Shown: positions 10,987 through 21,860 of the stretch, piece by piece
Layout of the letters: each line of letters opens with the position of its first letter
How positions within the stretch are numbered: the stretch's first letter is position 1
NCBI GenBank assembly: GCA_949752735.1
Contig: OX457036.1
Span: forward strand, 6,302,361 to 6,366,360
DNA from: Lumbricus terrestris
Lineage: Eukaryota > Annelida > Clitellata > Crassiclitellata > Lumbricidae
Direction of reading: 5' to 3'
DNA length: 64,000 nucleotides
Notes under the pieces: model-generated
Seen by the model: only the letters and a program-made list of their open reading frames with translations
Databases searched by the model: none
What the model was told of the DNA's origin: nothing
Made by a program: the position numbers and the translations under genes

Positions 10987-13029
10987 TAGGGTGCTCCAGA
11001 TTATGATGCATTTTCAAAAAGTTTCTAAAAATACTGCTCCCTGGCAATTTTCCCATTCCATTTATCATGTTGATCAACTGTACCAATTTTCAGACCAATT
11101 GAAAAAGGTTAAGCCTTGCCACCGGCATAAAAACTTTACAATACGAAAATACATAGGAATTTTCTTTAAAATTGGCAATTTGGAAACCACGATGGGAATT
11201 GGTGGGAAAACTTAATTATTTCATGATGATTGACTTCTTTTACAAGCTTTTGTATGTGCCTGACGATATTTATTATGATAAATCTTAGATGCACTGGGTG
11301 CAGTATGAGCATTGTAGAAAATAGCTGCATGGGAGTCAGACATTGAATTACGTGGAGTTGCGTTGTGAAATGAAAACTATACTGTGGATCTTAAGAAAGA
11401 CTAGGGTGCTGAATCCCAAACCAGGAAATTCTAGCACTGACTGGGTGTGTCTTAGATTGCTTAGTGATCATGGATAAACTATTTTTGAGAAGTGATTACA
11501 AGCTATAGGTCCCTATGGCTTGTTGGGAGGAGGCAATTATCCCATTGTAAGACAACGGAATTTCTTTAAATGGAGGTGTTCTGCGTTTGTTCGTTTATCT
11601 GAAAACGATCCAAATGTTCATGTTACTACAACGATTCCAGAAGCAGTGAATAGCAGTGAAAAGCAATTAAATAGGTTTGGGGTTATCGGACAACGAAAGA
11701 AGAACATCAAGGTCAAGATCATGGATCTCTACGAGAAAGTTTTTATAGAGTTGTGTTTGCACGTTCAATGTCTTGTTTTTGGTCAAGGTCCTGCTCTTCG
11801 CGGTGTCTGCTGTGGATGCACCTTTAGATGGTCTGCAGTTCTAGACTGATTTCAATACGACTGATTCAGATGTTGCAGGAGCTGCAGTTACTGTCCTTAA
11901 CATTTATGATATCTTGCAGAAGAAATTGTACCATTTGCATTGATCTTGAATTTGGTTTCTGAATGGGAAACCCACAAATCGCTCGCCAACTTCTGACAGT
12001 GAGACAAACAGAACCACTTGAAACCCCCATTTCAGTAGGCTATTTCCGCAGTTGAATGCATCCTCAAAACTGATTCATTTGATTACCAAAAGGTCAGTGC
12101 TTATTGTTCAACCTACACAATATTGAAAGTTACTCGCTCAGCTGAGGCTATATACTACCAGCACAGTGGAAAGCTGATGACAATTTCCAGCAGGCAACGC
12201 TACTATATGCCTACTAAAGCTTGCTCGTGAATGGAAAAAGCGACGAAACTAATAACATGCTTTATAAATGCAGTCATAAAGGATTAATATCAACAATAGT
12301 CTACTCTGATGATGATGATGGTGCTCTGCCCGAAGGCAGGTTCATTGGCTTTTACGCCCCTGGGCATGAGATGAGTGAGGTGGTTTCCCGTTGCCTTCCC
12401 CACAGACAATGATGGGTAAGCAACTTGCCCAAGGTCGCTCCGCAGGAGCTTGCGCCCCTGCGTCCCACACGTGCTAGCCCGAGATATCTAAATCTCTGAA
12501 TGTCAACTCCCAGCCCGGGGCTTGAACCGCAGTCCGTTGCAACCAACAGACGAATGCAGCTGTCACTTACCGGTGTAGCTAACTAGGCCAGTCTTATTAC
12601 CAAATCTACTCTACAGGTGGTTAAATCTCATCGACACAGATTCCTAGATTTTAAGCACCGACGAAACTTTTGAAGCAGTAGGCTATAATATAGACCTAAC
12701 AATGTAAGATCTGTAGGTCTGTGGGAGTGGAAGTGGAATTGCAGTAGCAGTTTGTGGAGAGAGTTACATTTGTCTGTTGATATTAGGGTCATGTTCTGAC
12801 CAAAAAATCATAAACACACACTGGTTTTATCATATATACTTGCATACCAGCAATTTGTATTTTCAACCGAAAAATAGCCGTTATTGTTAAACTTCATCGT
12901 GCTGGTGGCAAGGCTTAACCTTAATGTAGAATCCTCAAATTTGGTTTTTTAGACTCATCTCTATGAGACGCATGGGAAAATAACCGGGGAGCTAAGAATT
13001 TTCAACTTTTATTTTTTTGGAGCACCCTA
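10987..13029. mobile_element. hAT-like DNA transposon relic, 2.0 kb
   Basis: The ends are TAGGGTGCTCCA and its complement. A perfect 8-bp duplication TTGTTCAG lies outside (10979-10986 and 13030-13037). Subterminal inverted similarity continues inward: GGTTAAGCCTTGCCACC near 11108 matches GGTGGCAAGGCTTAACC near 12904. An 8-bp duplication and a YARNG-type tip fit hAT, though P-type elements also duplicate 8 bp. The only sizeable internal frame (11520-11849, from a TTG) resembles no transposase I recognise, so the element is decayed or non-autonomous. A SINE has inserted at 12307-12604. Confidence 0.8.
12307..12604 (-). mobile_element. tRNA-derived SINE, family A, copy 1
   Basis: On the minus strand it starts near CTGGCCTAGTTAGCT (box A-like) and has GGTTCAAGCCCCGGGC (box B-like). 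A body with GGAAGGCAACGGGAAACCAC follows, and the tail is (ATC)n at 12308-12320. TCTACTCT flanks both ends (12299-12306 and 12605-12612). The second copy at 38303-38587 is nearly collinear. It sits inside the hAT-like element and is therefore younger than it. Confidence 0.8.
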
Positions 13030-13039
13030 TTGTTCAGGT

Positions 13040-13520
13040 AATCTAATATATATTTTGGTAAGCCTTTGTGTTTGTTTGAGGGTTTGTTAGCTATGCACGG
13101 CCACAATTTTGAAGCAATCGACCCCAATTATTCGCAGGGGGTCGGGTTCGACCCAATACTGGTAAATGGGGGTCGGCGAATCTCTGCCACTATGTGGCCA
13201 TGGTGGGCCAGGGGGGCAAAACCCCTCATTTTCCCTGTTGGCCGTTTCCCTCACAGGCTTATATGACAGCATTAATGTCCTCCCTCTCCTCCCCTTCCCT
13301 CTCGGCTCTATTTCCTTCCCTCATTCCACCCTTCCCCCATCCAAACTGTGCTCCTTGCCCTCCCTCCTCCACCTTTTCTTCCCATTCTTCTCCCTCATCC
13401 ACTCCCGTTCCGCCCCTTCTAGTCCCACCCAGCCTATCAATAGCCAGAGCTGCCCGGTTCATTCCGGTGCTATGCGAAAATCCGGGTAAACGTCAAGTCG
13501 AGGAAACAGCGTATTGCTAC
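13040..13520. other. Non-coding stretch, pyrimidine-rich
   Basis: Holds a GGGGTCG-rich patch and a CCCTCC-rich tract (13275-13430). Overlapping frames on both strands are compositional. No exon is supported. Confidence 0.45.
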
Positions 13521-13526
13521 GGTTAT

Positions 13527-13572
13527 AGGCGGTGATGATGATGATGACGACGACGAAGACGACAACGACGAC

Positions 13573-13652
<80 letters not shown>

Positions 13653-13698
13653 CGACGACGACGAAGACGACGAAGACGACGACGAAGACGACGACGAC

Positions 13699-13739
<41 letters not shown>

Positions 13740-13824
13740 CGACGACGACGACGACGAAGACGACGACGACGACGACGATGATGACGATGACGATGACGAT
13801 GACAATGACGACGACGACGACGAC

Positions 13825-13856
<32 letters not shown>

Positions 13857-13890
13857 TGATGACTATGACGATGATGATGATGGTCGTGTG
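13527..13890. repeat. (GAT/GAC)n microsatellite
   Basis: About 360 bp of GATGAT blocks alternating with GACGAC and GAAGAC blocks. Every frame is open, which produces apparent poly-Met, poly-Thr, poly-Ser, poly-His and poly-Asp proteins. These are artefacts of the repeat. Confidence 0.95.
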
Positions 13891-15150
13891 GTGGAAGCGG
13901 ATTATAATCGGGATAGAGTAGGCCTACAGTAACTGTCGGTGAGCACAGATCAGATAATAATATTAAGGCATCGAACGTTAGTGGAAAAGCATTCCGCATT
14001 TTCTTTTTGTCTATTGGTGTGAAATTGCGAATGATATTTTTCCAAGCATTTTTCTTCTTCAGATTCGGAAGAACTAGGAACGATACGACACAGTGGCGAC
14101 ATCTCTCGAATAAAACGACGACCAGGGAACCCATGCGGGGACTGCTGAGGCCACATCAACATAGTCTCTTCACTAATTTAAAACATTTCCATCTTGCATT
14201 TACCTTGCCTAATAAGAACAGTGAAGAACAACCATTCAGCCAACAACACTCAGTTATGCTATTCTGAGAACACTGAATTTATTAGGTTCTTGCATAGCAA
14301 TTTGCCATTTGCAAAATGATCAATAAAGATTATACATACTTGCTTATTTAATTATGCAATTTGTATAATTGAGTCGCCAGGAAATGGCTTCAGTTAGGCT
14401 TACTTCGAAATACTGATACGAAAGTAACCGTTTACTTTCATTGTCAATTCCAATGGCAACTCTTATCAATAGTAGTCATAGGCGTATAAATTTTCTCATC
14501 TGATTGCGTCAACATGAAGATACCGCTGTTTATACGTAAAATGTTAGCATCACAATGATAGTCGCGAACAGTGGGCTAAATAAGTGGATGGATGGATCCG
14601 ATTTGACCAGGGTCTATGACAACAGAGGCCGTTACCCTGGACAGAAATTTGCTCGGCATATTACAGCACTAAAGAGCAAATAAGTCGCAATATTTAGACT
14701 TTTAATATCAAAATTGCTCGCCTAATAAAGGTACCAGTACTCGACTTGTGTGGCAGTTGTTCTGCCTCTTTGACCGAATTAACGTGTTCATGACTGAGCC
14801 GTCAGCTGTTCAACTCGCGATCTTGGGCGACTTTTTGACGTTATAACGCGACAAAGCTTCTGTGAAATGATATTTATTCGGCATCCCTGTTCACCATCTG
14901 TGGTATCACTGACCGTGTTTTGTAATTTGTTTAATAAATATTATTGTCGCCATAAGAGATGGCAGCCACAGCTTTTATAAAGTCCTTCACCATTATCAAT
15001 TTTTGAAACGTTTCTGGATTTTATATTACAAGGCTATGATTGCAAGAAAAGGTATTTTAAATTGGAACTTTGAACGCATCCGACATACGATACTACGATC
15101 GTTCAAACATTAAAATCGCTCCCTCCGATATAATTGTGTGCGTATTATAG
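13891..15150. other. AT-rich intronic or intergenic sequence
   Basis: Apart from one copy of the dispersed ~95-bp repeat at 14584-14681 I recognise no gene or element. Confidence 0.45.
14584..14681 (+). repeat. Dispersed ~95-bp hairpin repeat, copy 2
   Basis: Starts TGGATGGATGGATCC, has CCAGGGT paired with ACCCTGG, and ends GCTCGGCATATTACAGCAC. It is nearly identical to the copies at 18435 and 37286. Confidence 0.8.
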
Positions 15151-15921
15151 TGTATGTATGTATGTATGTATGTATGTATGTATGTATGTATGTATGTATG
15201 TATGTATGTATGTATGTATGTATGTATGTATGTATGTATGTATGTATGTATGTATGTATGTATGTATGTATGTATGTATGTATGTATGTATGTATGTATG
15301 TATGTATGTATGTATGTATGTATGTATGTATGTATGTATGTATGTATGTATGTATGTATGTATGTATGTATTATGTACGTATGTATGTATGTATGTATGT
15401 ATGTATGTATGTATGTATGTATGTATGTATGTATGTATGTATGTATGTATGTATGTATGTATGTATGTATGTATGTATGTATGTATGTATGTATGTATGT
15501 ATGTATGTATGTATGTATGTATGTATGTATGTATGTATGTATGTATGTATGTATGTATGTATGTATGTATGTATGTATGTATTATTATTATGTATGTATG
15601 TATGTATGTATGTATGTATGTATGTATGTATGTATGTATGTATGTATGTATGTATGTATGTATGTATGTATGTATGTATGTATGTATGTATGTATGTATG
15701 TATGTATGTATTATGTATGTATGTATGTATGTATGTATGTATGTATGTATGTATGTATGTATGTATGTATGTATGTATGTATGTATGTATGTATGTATGT
15801 ATGTATGTATGTATGTATGTATGTATGTATGTATGTATGTATGTATGTATGTATGTATGTATGTATGTATGTATGTATGTATGTATGTATGTATGTATGT
15901 ATGTATGTATGTATTATGTAT
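15151..15921. repeat. (TATG)n microsatellite, ~770 bp
   Basis: An almost uninterrupted tetranucleotide run with a few single-base or TAT interruptions near 15370, 15580, 15712 and 15912. The period is not a multiple of three, so three plus-strand frames read Cys-Met-Tyr-Val and the reverse reads His-Thr-Tyr-Ile; none is a real protein. The right end abuts a SINE tail. Confidence 0.97.
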
Positions 15922-15944
15922 GACTGTATGCATGTACGTCTGTA

Positions 15945-16165
15945 AGAGCACCATAGCGCTCCTTCAAAATCTATTTAGAGGCGCTCCCGACTACAGCGCA
16001 GACACTGAATCAGAGTGTCACGCCGAAGCGCATGAGCAATTATTATTAAGAGCGAAGGACTTGCTCAGGGTCCATACGCGGCTGCTTGAGGTGGATTCTA
16101 ATCCACAACCTTCCGTATCCAATGCACCGAGAATGCACCTGCACCACTGCGCCAGTGAACATTGA
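15945..16165 (-). mobile_element. tRNA-derived SINE, family B
   Basis: Read on the minus strand it begins CTGGCGCAGTGGTGCAGGTG (box A-like). About 35 bases on come GTGGATTAGAATCCACC (box B-like), a GAGCAAGTCCTTCGCTC segment, and a 3' end AAGGAGCGCTAT that resembles L2-type LINE ends (AGCGCTATAAAT) elsewhere in the window. Beyond its 3' end lie the (CATA)n repeats, so the microsatellite may have grown from the SINE tail. Confidence 0.65.
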
Positions 16166-18434
16166 TGAGTATAATATGGAGTTTGATAACAATGATCCCT
16201 TGGAGTCAGATAGTGTTGAAATCAACTATGTCATAATAATTATGCTTGGAAACTTTGCGAAAAGCTTGCCACAGAGCATTTTGCGTATATGATTGTAGTC
16301 TCGATGATTGTGCTGAAATTTGACTTTAGTTATGTTTCAGTTTTGCAATATTGTGCTCAACATGGTACAGTTACCGTTGTTGATCGAACATGGCTAAATT
16401 TAATATTACAGTCCTCAAATATTGTGAGGTGCAAAATGCACCCAAGGTTATTCAATATGTCATTTTTAATAGGTTAGCATCCGATGGTTAGTTAGTGACA
16501 CCTAACAGCGGCCAGGGTCGTTGACAACTTGACACTAACCTTAGCCATGCACACCGTCGCAACGTATTCGATGAGCATCGTAGTGTAATTGTCGCTCTAG
16601 TCAGACTTTAATCAATTTATTACGACAGCAGATAGCTTTACAGGGTGTCCAAGTCGATTAACAACGAAGGGTTGAATTTCCTTTCGGACCTGGGACAAAA
16701 GCTAAGCACTATATCGGGGGAGCCACGAGAAACAATATTTTTGTTCCAGCGAATCTCGCTGATGATACAACGCTACAACGTAGTTGGAGTATGTTAAGAC
16801 AGAAGTTTTCCTTATTTAGTGACATCATTCGGCTGCACGGTTGGTGACGCCAGCTTTATTTTCATAGCAAAAAAATAAGGATACTAATGTCGTTTTAGTT
16901 CGATTTTTTTATTATATTGCATTGGTAGGAAAGGATTTAAGGGTATGTAAGTCCAGCATTGCATTAAGCTGACTGATCCAGGGTTTAACGACGGCTTGTG
17001 GCTAGAACCCCGTTTGACGTCTTTTGATGACTATTAATTTTTGTCGTGCATGATTTGACTCTTGCCAAATGACTCCTTAATCTGTTTGATTTGATTCTTT
17101 GTACTCGCAGGCTCAATTTCCACAGAAACAAAAGGTTGAAAGTTTCCTTAGGGCTTTTTGTATTTTTTTCTATCATTTGTTTAAGTTTTAAACCATGAAG
17201 CACGAGGTTCCAATGGTGACCGTATTTGGAACTCTTGTATTTTTATCTCATTCTTTTAGTTATCCTTCCGGCTCTTTTCGTTTCACACATGTTCGCCATC
17301 ATTTGCAGTTTTTTTAATATTCACAGTAATACGCAACTATTTGCAGCGATTACAATTAATTCACAGTTGCAAATATAACCGTACAGATCCGTGTTTACTT
17401 CATTTCTGCAATTGTTCAAGTATCATACTTAAAATAATAATTATGGTCCGTGAGCATGAATATAACATTCAACTAATATGTCTGATCTTCTGATTCTGTT
17501 GACATCATTCGTATAATATATATCACATGATTAACATTCATTCAAGTTTATAATTACAGTAATTCGTAAGTAACTATTCTCTGCCTCGTATCTTATTAGA
17601 AGTAATGACTCGTATATTATATTAACAATAATTTAATGACTCATATGTTATTTTAACATAATTAACATAATTAAATTATGTAATCTTGTTTACACGAACA
17701 TCACAATGAAGTTGCTTGAGTTAATATATTTTCGTATAATTATCAGCAATATTGAATTAAATCACCGATGTAGGTCTATTTTGAGGACATAATTGAAATG
17801 GCCAGTTATTTGAAGGCTACATAATTATATATTAATAGTAGTGCATAATCAGAATGTTACAATATATCATGGTAGACCTACTGAATTAAATGTTCGTTCG
17901 ATCGATTGCATAGATCTCTTTAAAACCCGTATAAACATTTCTCCAATGATATATATAATGCAGAATATCCAAAAAAATTCAAAGTGATCAATTTGTGCGT
18001 TCTCGAATAGGTCCACTCGACGGTGTAGAACTGTAAACTTTTGAAGGTTTAGTACATGTAATGACGCTCTCCTACTTCATCCAGTCTTAGGACTTACACT
18101 TCCAGAATGCAAGCAGTGGCATAGGATTTTTGGATTTAATTTATATACCATAAACCACTATAATTGTTTCACCGTGTTGCAGGACTGCATCGAGCGATAA
18201 CGTTTTGATGTCCATAGTTGCTCGATTTTTTAAAGACCATCAACATTCCAACTAGAATATTATGGGGCCAGTTCATTATGCATAATAAGAGAACGGTCCT
18301 GTAAGACTCATAGTATCATTCTTTTGGTTATGCAAGTATAATATATAATCGTGACATTTGAATAATAATTATAATAATAGTGACATTCGAATTATTATTA
18401 TTAGTGGATAGATTAGTAGATTGTATGATTCGTA
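16166..18434. other. AT-rich sequence without recognised genes
   Basis: A TACAGGGTGTCC string near 16638 resembles the tips of some mariner-type elements, but no partner end was found. The rest is AT-rich with many stops in all frames. If exon 3 at 19704 is correct, this lies in intron 2 of the chitin-binding gene. Confidence 0.4.
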
Positions 18435-18521
18435 ATGGATGGATCCGATTTGACCAGGGTCTATGACAACAGAGGCCGTTATCCTGGACAGAAATTTGCT
18501 CGGCGTATTACAGCACTTAAG
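18435..18521 (+). repeat. Dispersed ~95-bp hairpin repeat, copy 3
   Basis: Same core as copies 2 and 4: GGATGGATCCGATTTGACC, the CCAGGGT/ACCCTGG-type pair (here ATCCTGG), then TTTGCTCGGCGTATTACAGC. One change weakens the stem. Confidence 0.75.
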
Positions 18522-19703
18522 AGCTTTCATTTTCATTAGTACATGTTATGATTTTTTAAGAGTTCATCCGTTCATGATTCGTAATCTTTTGGATTCAATC
18601 TTATATATTGCATTATTTGTAATCGTTTTAAAGGTGTCCAACGAGTAAGATCTAGTCGCTCAGCTACCGTGCTACAAACCGGCATTTAATCGTTTTACGT
18701 CAGAAGAGTCAGACAGGCAGATGACAGACTGTATTGCTTCCGTTGACAGATATGATAGAGAGAGTGAAAGAGATAGAAGGATGAACGGTGGAAGATAGAG
18801 AGAGGATAGAGGTTAGAAGACAGAGTAGTCATCATAAAAAGAGAAGAGGGAGGAAGGCGGGAGAGAGAGAGAGAGTGAGAGACCGATAGGTGCGTGGATG
18901 GATAGATAGGTCGATATCAATGATCTTGGTGGGCAGCCATAGAGCGATTGAGCCTGTGAGTAGTTGTAGTTGCAGTTTAACGTCACTTTGTGGTAGCAAA
19001 GACCATTAGCGACGCCCTCCTCCTTTATACAGGCTGCTTGGGACTGGCACTGGCAGAGTTTATCCAGTGGCGGAGTTTTGCGCCGGTGACTGCAGGCTGA
19101 TTGAGGTTACACGCAGAGTCCTTATACTACTGTTCTATTTTACTTGCATTGCGATTGATTTGCATAATTCATTCACTGTGCCTATCCCAGGTTTTCCTTT
19201 CCGTCTTTCAGATTAATTTTCATTTCTTTCTTCGTTTGATTTGACTTCTTGTCAACTTTCTATCACAAGCATTTATTTGGTACAGCTAATAATTTATAAA
19301 TAACATTTTCTCTGTAGGCCTAGTGATTCAATAATAATTTGTCCAGAACAAACGATTTAACAATGCACAAACGAAACTGTATGCAAACAATTGAGACGCT
19401 CAATATATCTATAATAATTTTTTCAAATGCTTAGTCATGTCGGAGTATAATTATGGCATTTCATTTTGTTTCTTTATAATGCATTTTTGATAACGTTTTT
19501 AAGGTGTCTAAGAAGAACCATGATTCCGCCTGTAATTGTTTGTAATGGTATCCATATTCGTACTCTTAACTGCTGTCTAACGACGATGTGTCACAACAAA
19601 GATGACTTATATCTTCCTACATCATTCACCATCGACTGGAATTAAGATAACGATAATTAATACTTTTAGTTACCCTATATAGTCAATCCATCTGAATTTC
19701 CAG
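18522..19703. other. Intronic or intergenic sequence with a GA-rich tract
   Basis: A purine-rich GAGAGA tract lies at about 18745-18905. No exon is supported before the acceptor at 19703. Confidence 0.4.
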
Positions 19704-19883
19704 ATCTACGGATCCCTGCCTATAACATATATGTTCTACGAGGACTTCGGCGATTTCGGAGATATGATACCCTATTTACATCCGGGACCAAACAGTAGTA
19801 TCCTTGTGTATTGGCAATTCTATATGTCACATCGCTTAAAGATACAGTGTTCTGAAAAATATAATTATAATTTGTTGAATTGA
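19704..19883 (+). CDS. Candidate terminal exon of the chitin-binding gene
   Basis: After a pyrimidine-bearing acceptor (GAATTTCCAG ending at 19703) the frame is open for 59 codons to a TGA at 19881-19883. It enters in phase 0, exactly the phase left by exon 2. The peptide is acidic and aromatic: it starts IYGSLPITYMFYEDFGDFGD and later has QFYMSHRLKIQCSEK. An AATAAA at 20172 could serve as poly(A) signal. Joined to exons 1-2 the protein would be 161 residues. A different frame of the same DNA resembles another candidate exon at 29258 (CCTATAACATATAT against CCTACAACATATAT), so this may instead be a decayed duplicated exon. Moderate-to-low certainty. Confidence 0.4.
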   Translation: MYGSLPITYMFYEDFGDFGDMIPYLHPGPNSSILVYWQFYMSHRLKIQCSEKYNYNLLN

Positions 19884-20821
19884 TATTAGCTAAACTAACT
19901 GCCTACTTGGTTAATTTTTCTGCTTGTTCATTATAATAATTATGAGATTGTTTCTCGAACCAACAGATACAAATTTGGGAAGGAAAAAGCCTTATAGGTA
20001 GCTATAATAATCAATTAAAAGGTGTTTAACTTAACACATATACCACAAATAATCAAAATCAGTCTTTGAATTTTCCTCTCATGACGATTGGCTATGCAAT
20101 ACAAGCACGAAATGTGATTTATTTTGGTTGTAAACCCAGTTATAACACCTTTTTAAATGTGTTTCTCGGTCAATAAAAGTTTGTCTTATTCCACTTAATC
20201 TAAATCAACACTACTTGATCGTAATTATTGTAGCACCATTTACATGTGGCAGACTTCGTTCCAAGACTCTAGAACTGAGGTTGGCGAAGATAAGCACCTT
20301 TGCAATGACAATGTCTCGTTAAAGAGCAACTCATCAAGCCATTTTCAGCATCATTGAATTGTCACTTGCGGCTTTTGGTGTCATAAAATGACGATAAACA
20401 ATGGAATGATGAAGACTTCTAGACTTTTGTCAGTTCTGAAACTGTTAAGGAATTTGAGACTGTCATGATGACGCGAAACCATTCCCTCTCTCGTGATTCT
20501 CCCTCCCTTAAATGGACTTCCCTGCCGTCTGGGAGTCCCTCTAACCACCATGATTCATCTCTGTTGTCCACCCAAGTTATCCTAGGACGCTTCCTACCGA
20601 CGTGTGTGACTGTCCCGCACAAGTAACACAAAACGCACGCACACTGACATGTCTGTTCGTTTGTAAAATAAAGAAATTAAATGTGAATAAATTATCTCAA
20701 CTTCTCTTCAATATACAACTCGTGGTTATCAGCGTGACATGAATAAACCGACGCCACACTCAAAGGAGAAGATTCAATGCTGCCTAATTAGATGAATACG
20801 GAGTTAAGTTCAAAGTTTAGA
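19884..20821. other. Non-coding sequence with a candidate poly(A) signal
   Basis: AATAAA at 20172-20177 is the only signal of note. Open frames are short and without motifs. Confidence 0.4.
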
Positions 20822-20829
20822 CTTTAGAC

Positions 20830-21852
20830 CAGGGGTCTCAAACACGCGGCCCGCCGGCCGCATGCGGCCCGCGAACCCGATTAATGCGGCCCGCGAACAG
20901 CTTCCTGGATTTTAATTTTTTTAAAGTTAGAAATCGGTTTAAAAGAATTTTGCAGTTCTTTTACGATTCGAACCAATGTTTAAACTGCTTTCTACTCCTT
21001 TTGATTCGACATTGAGTCCACAACAGCAGACATTATAGGCAAGGCATATAATTATGCAGATGGATTTAGTGGACCCCATTCAGCGCGATGCAACGCCGAA
21101 GCAGAAGAATGCACAGCAAAGTTTGTATGCCGGTGTCGCAAAATATAGGCTAGTATCCTCGGAATAATCGTACGTAGGCCTATATTCGTTTTATTGAGAA
21201 AAAGACATTCTGACAATAACGCAGAAAATGTTAACATGAGTGATAAAGAATAATTGAAGTTCAAAGTACTTTTATAGTTAGTCTTAAATAAGCTAGTATA
21301 TATTATCTACCCACATGATGAGAAGTTGAAAAATGTCACTTCCGCGTGTGTTTATTTTTGCAAGTTGACTTCCATTTGCTTGGTTTTGAACAATGACACT
21401 AACAGATAGCCCTATGTTTATTCCTATAATTTTGGTGACTTTGGTTTAGTGGGCTTAGAACATTTAGAACACTTAAGAACACTCAGAGTCTCCAGGCCTA
21501 ACTAAATTCGAGTTGAATTAATTACTTTGAGCATTGCTTAGGATACTTTAAAAAAATTAGAGTCATTTTAAATTTTGATTACAGCATAATTTCTTCAATT
21601 ATAGCGCCCACGCATTTTTCGATAATTTGGATAGAATGGATTTCGTAGGCTTAATTACCGTTATAGTTACACTTAAAATATATTATGTGAATTTTACAGG
21701 GCTTTATCATCATTACAGTATTGTATGCTGCAAAGACACATAACTAATTCCAATTTCACGTGCACGATTACCCTATTTTTTGTGTTGCGGCCCGCGAGTC
21801 ATTCAAAATTTCCGAATGCGGCCCACATGCTGACTTGAGTTTGAGACCTCTG
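20830..21852. mobile_element. Non-autonomous hAT element, 1,023 bp
   Basis: The left end is CAGGGGTCTCAAAC and the right end GTTTGAGACCTCTG, with a perfect 8-bp duplication CTTTAGAC outside (20822-20829 and 21853-21860). GCGGCCCGC repeats are concentrated just inside both ends (left 20845-20900, right 21785-21830). The interior is AT-rich with no transposase frame. The 8-bp duplication and CAGGG tip are diagnostic of hAT elements. Confidence 0.92.
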
Positions 21853-21860
21853 CTTTAGAC

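Noticed and set aside
11520..11849. 109-codon frame as a host gene
   Set aside because: Lies within a hAT-like element bounded by a perfect target duplication and has no recognised domain.
13470..14134. Poly-Ser, poly-His, poly-Asp and poly-Met frames
   Set aside because: Translation of the GAT/GAC repeat in all frames.
15134..16165. Long Cys-Met-Tyr-Val and His-Thr-Tyr-Ile open frames
   Set aside because: A pure tetranucleotide repeat leaves several frames open; the 3' part reads through a SINE.
16630..16990. Mariner/Tc1 element from a TACAGGGTGTCC string
   Set aside because: No matching second end, TA duplication or transposase was found.
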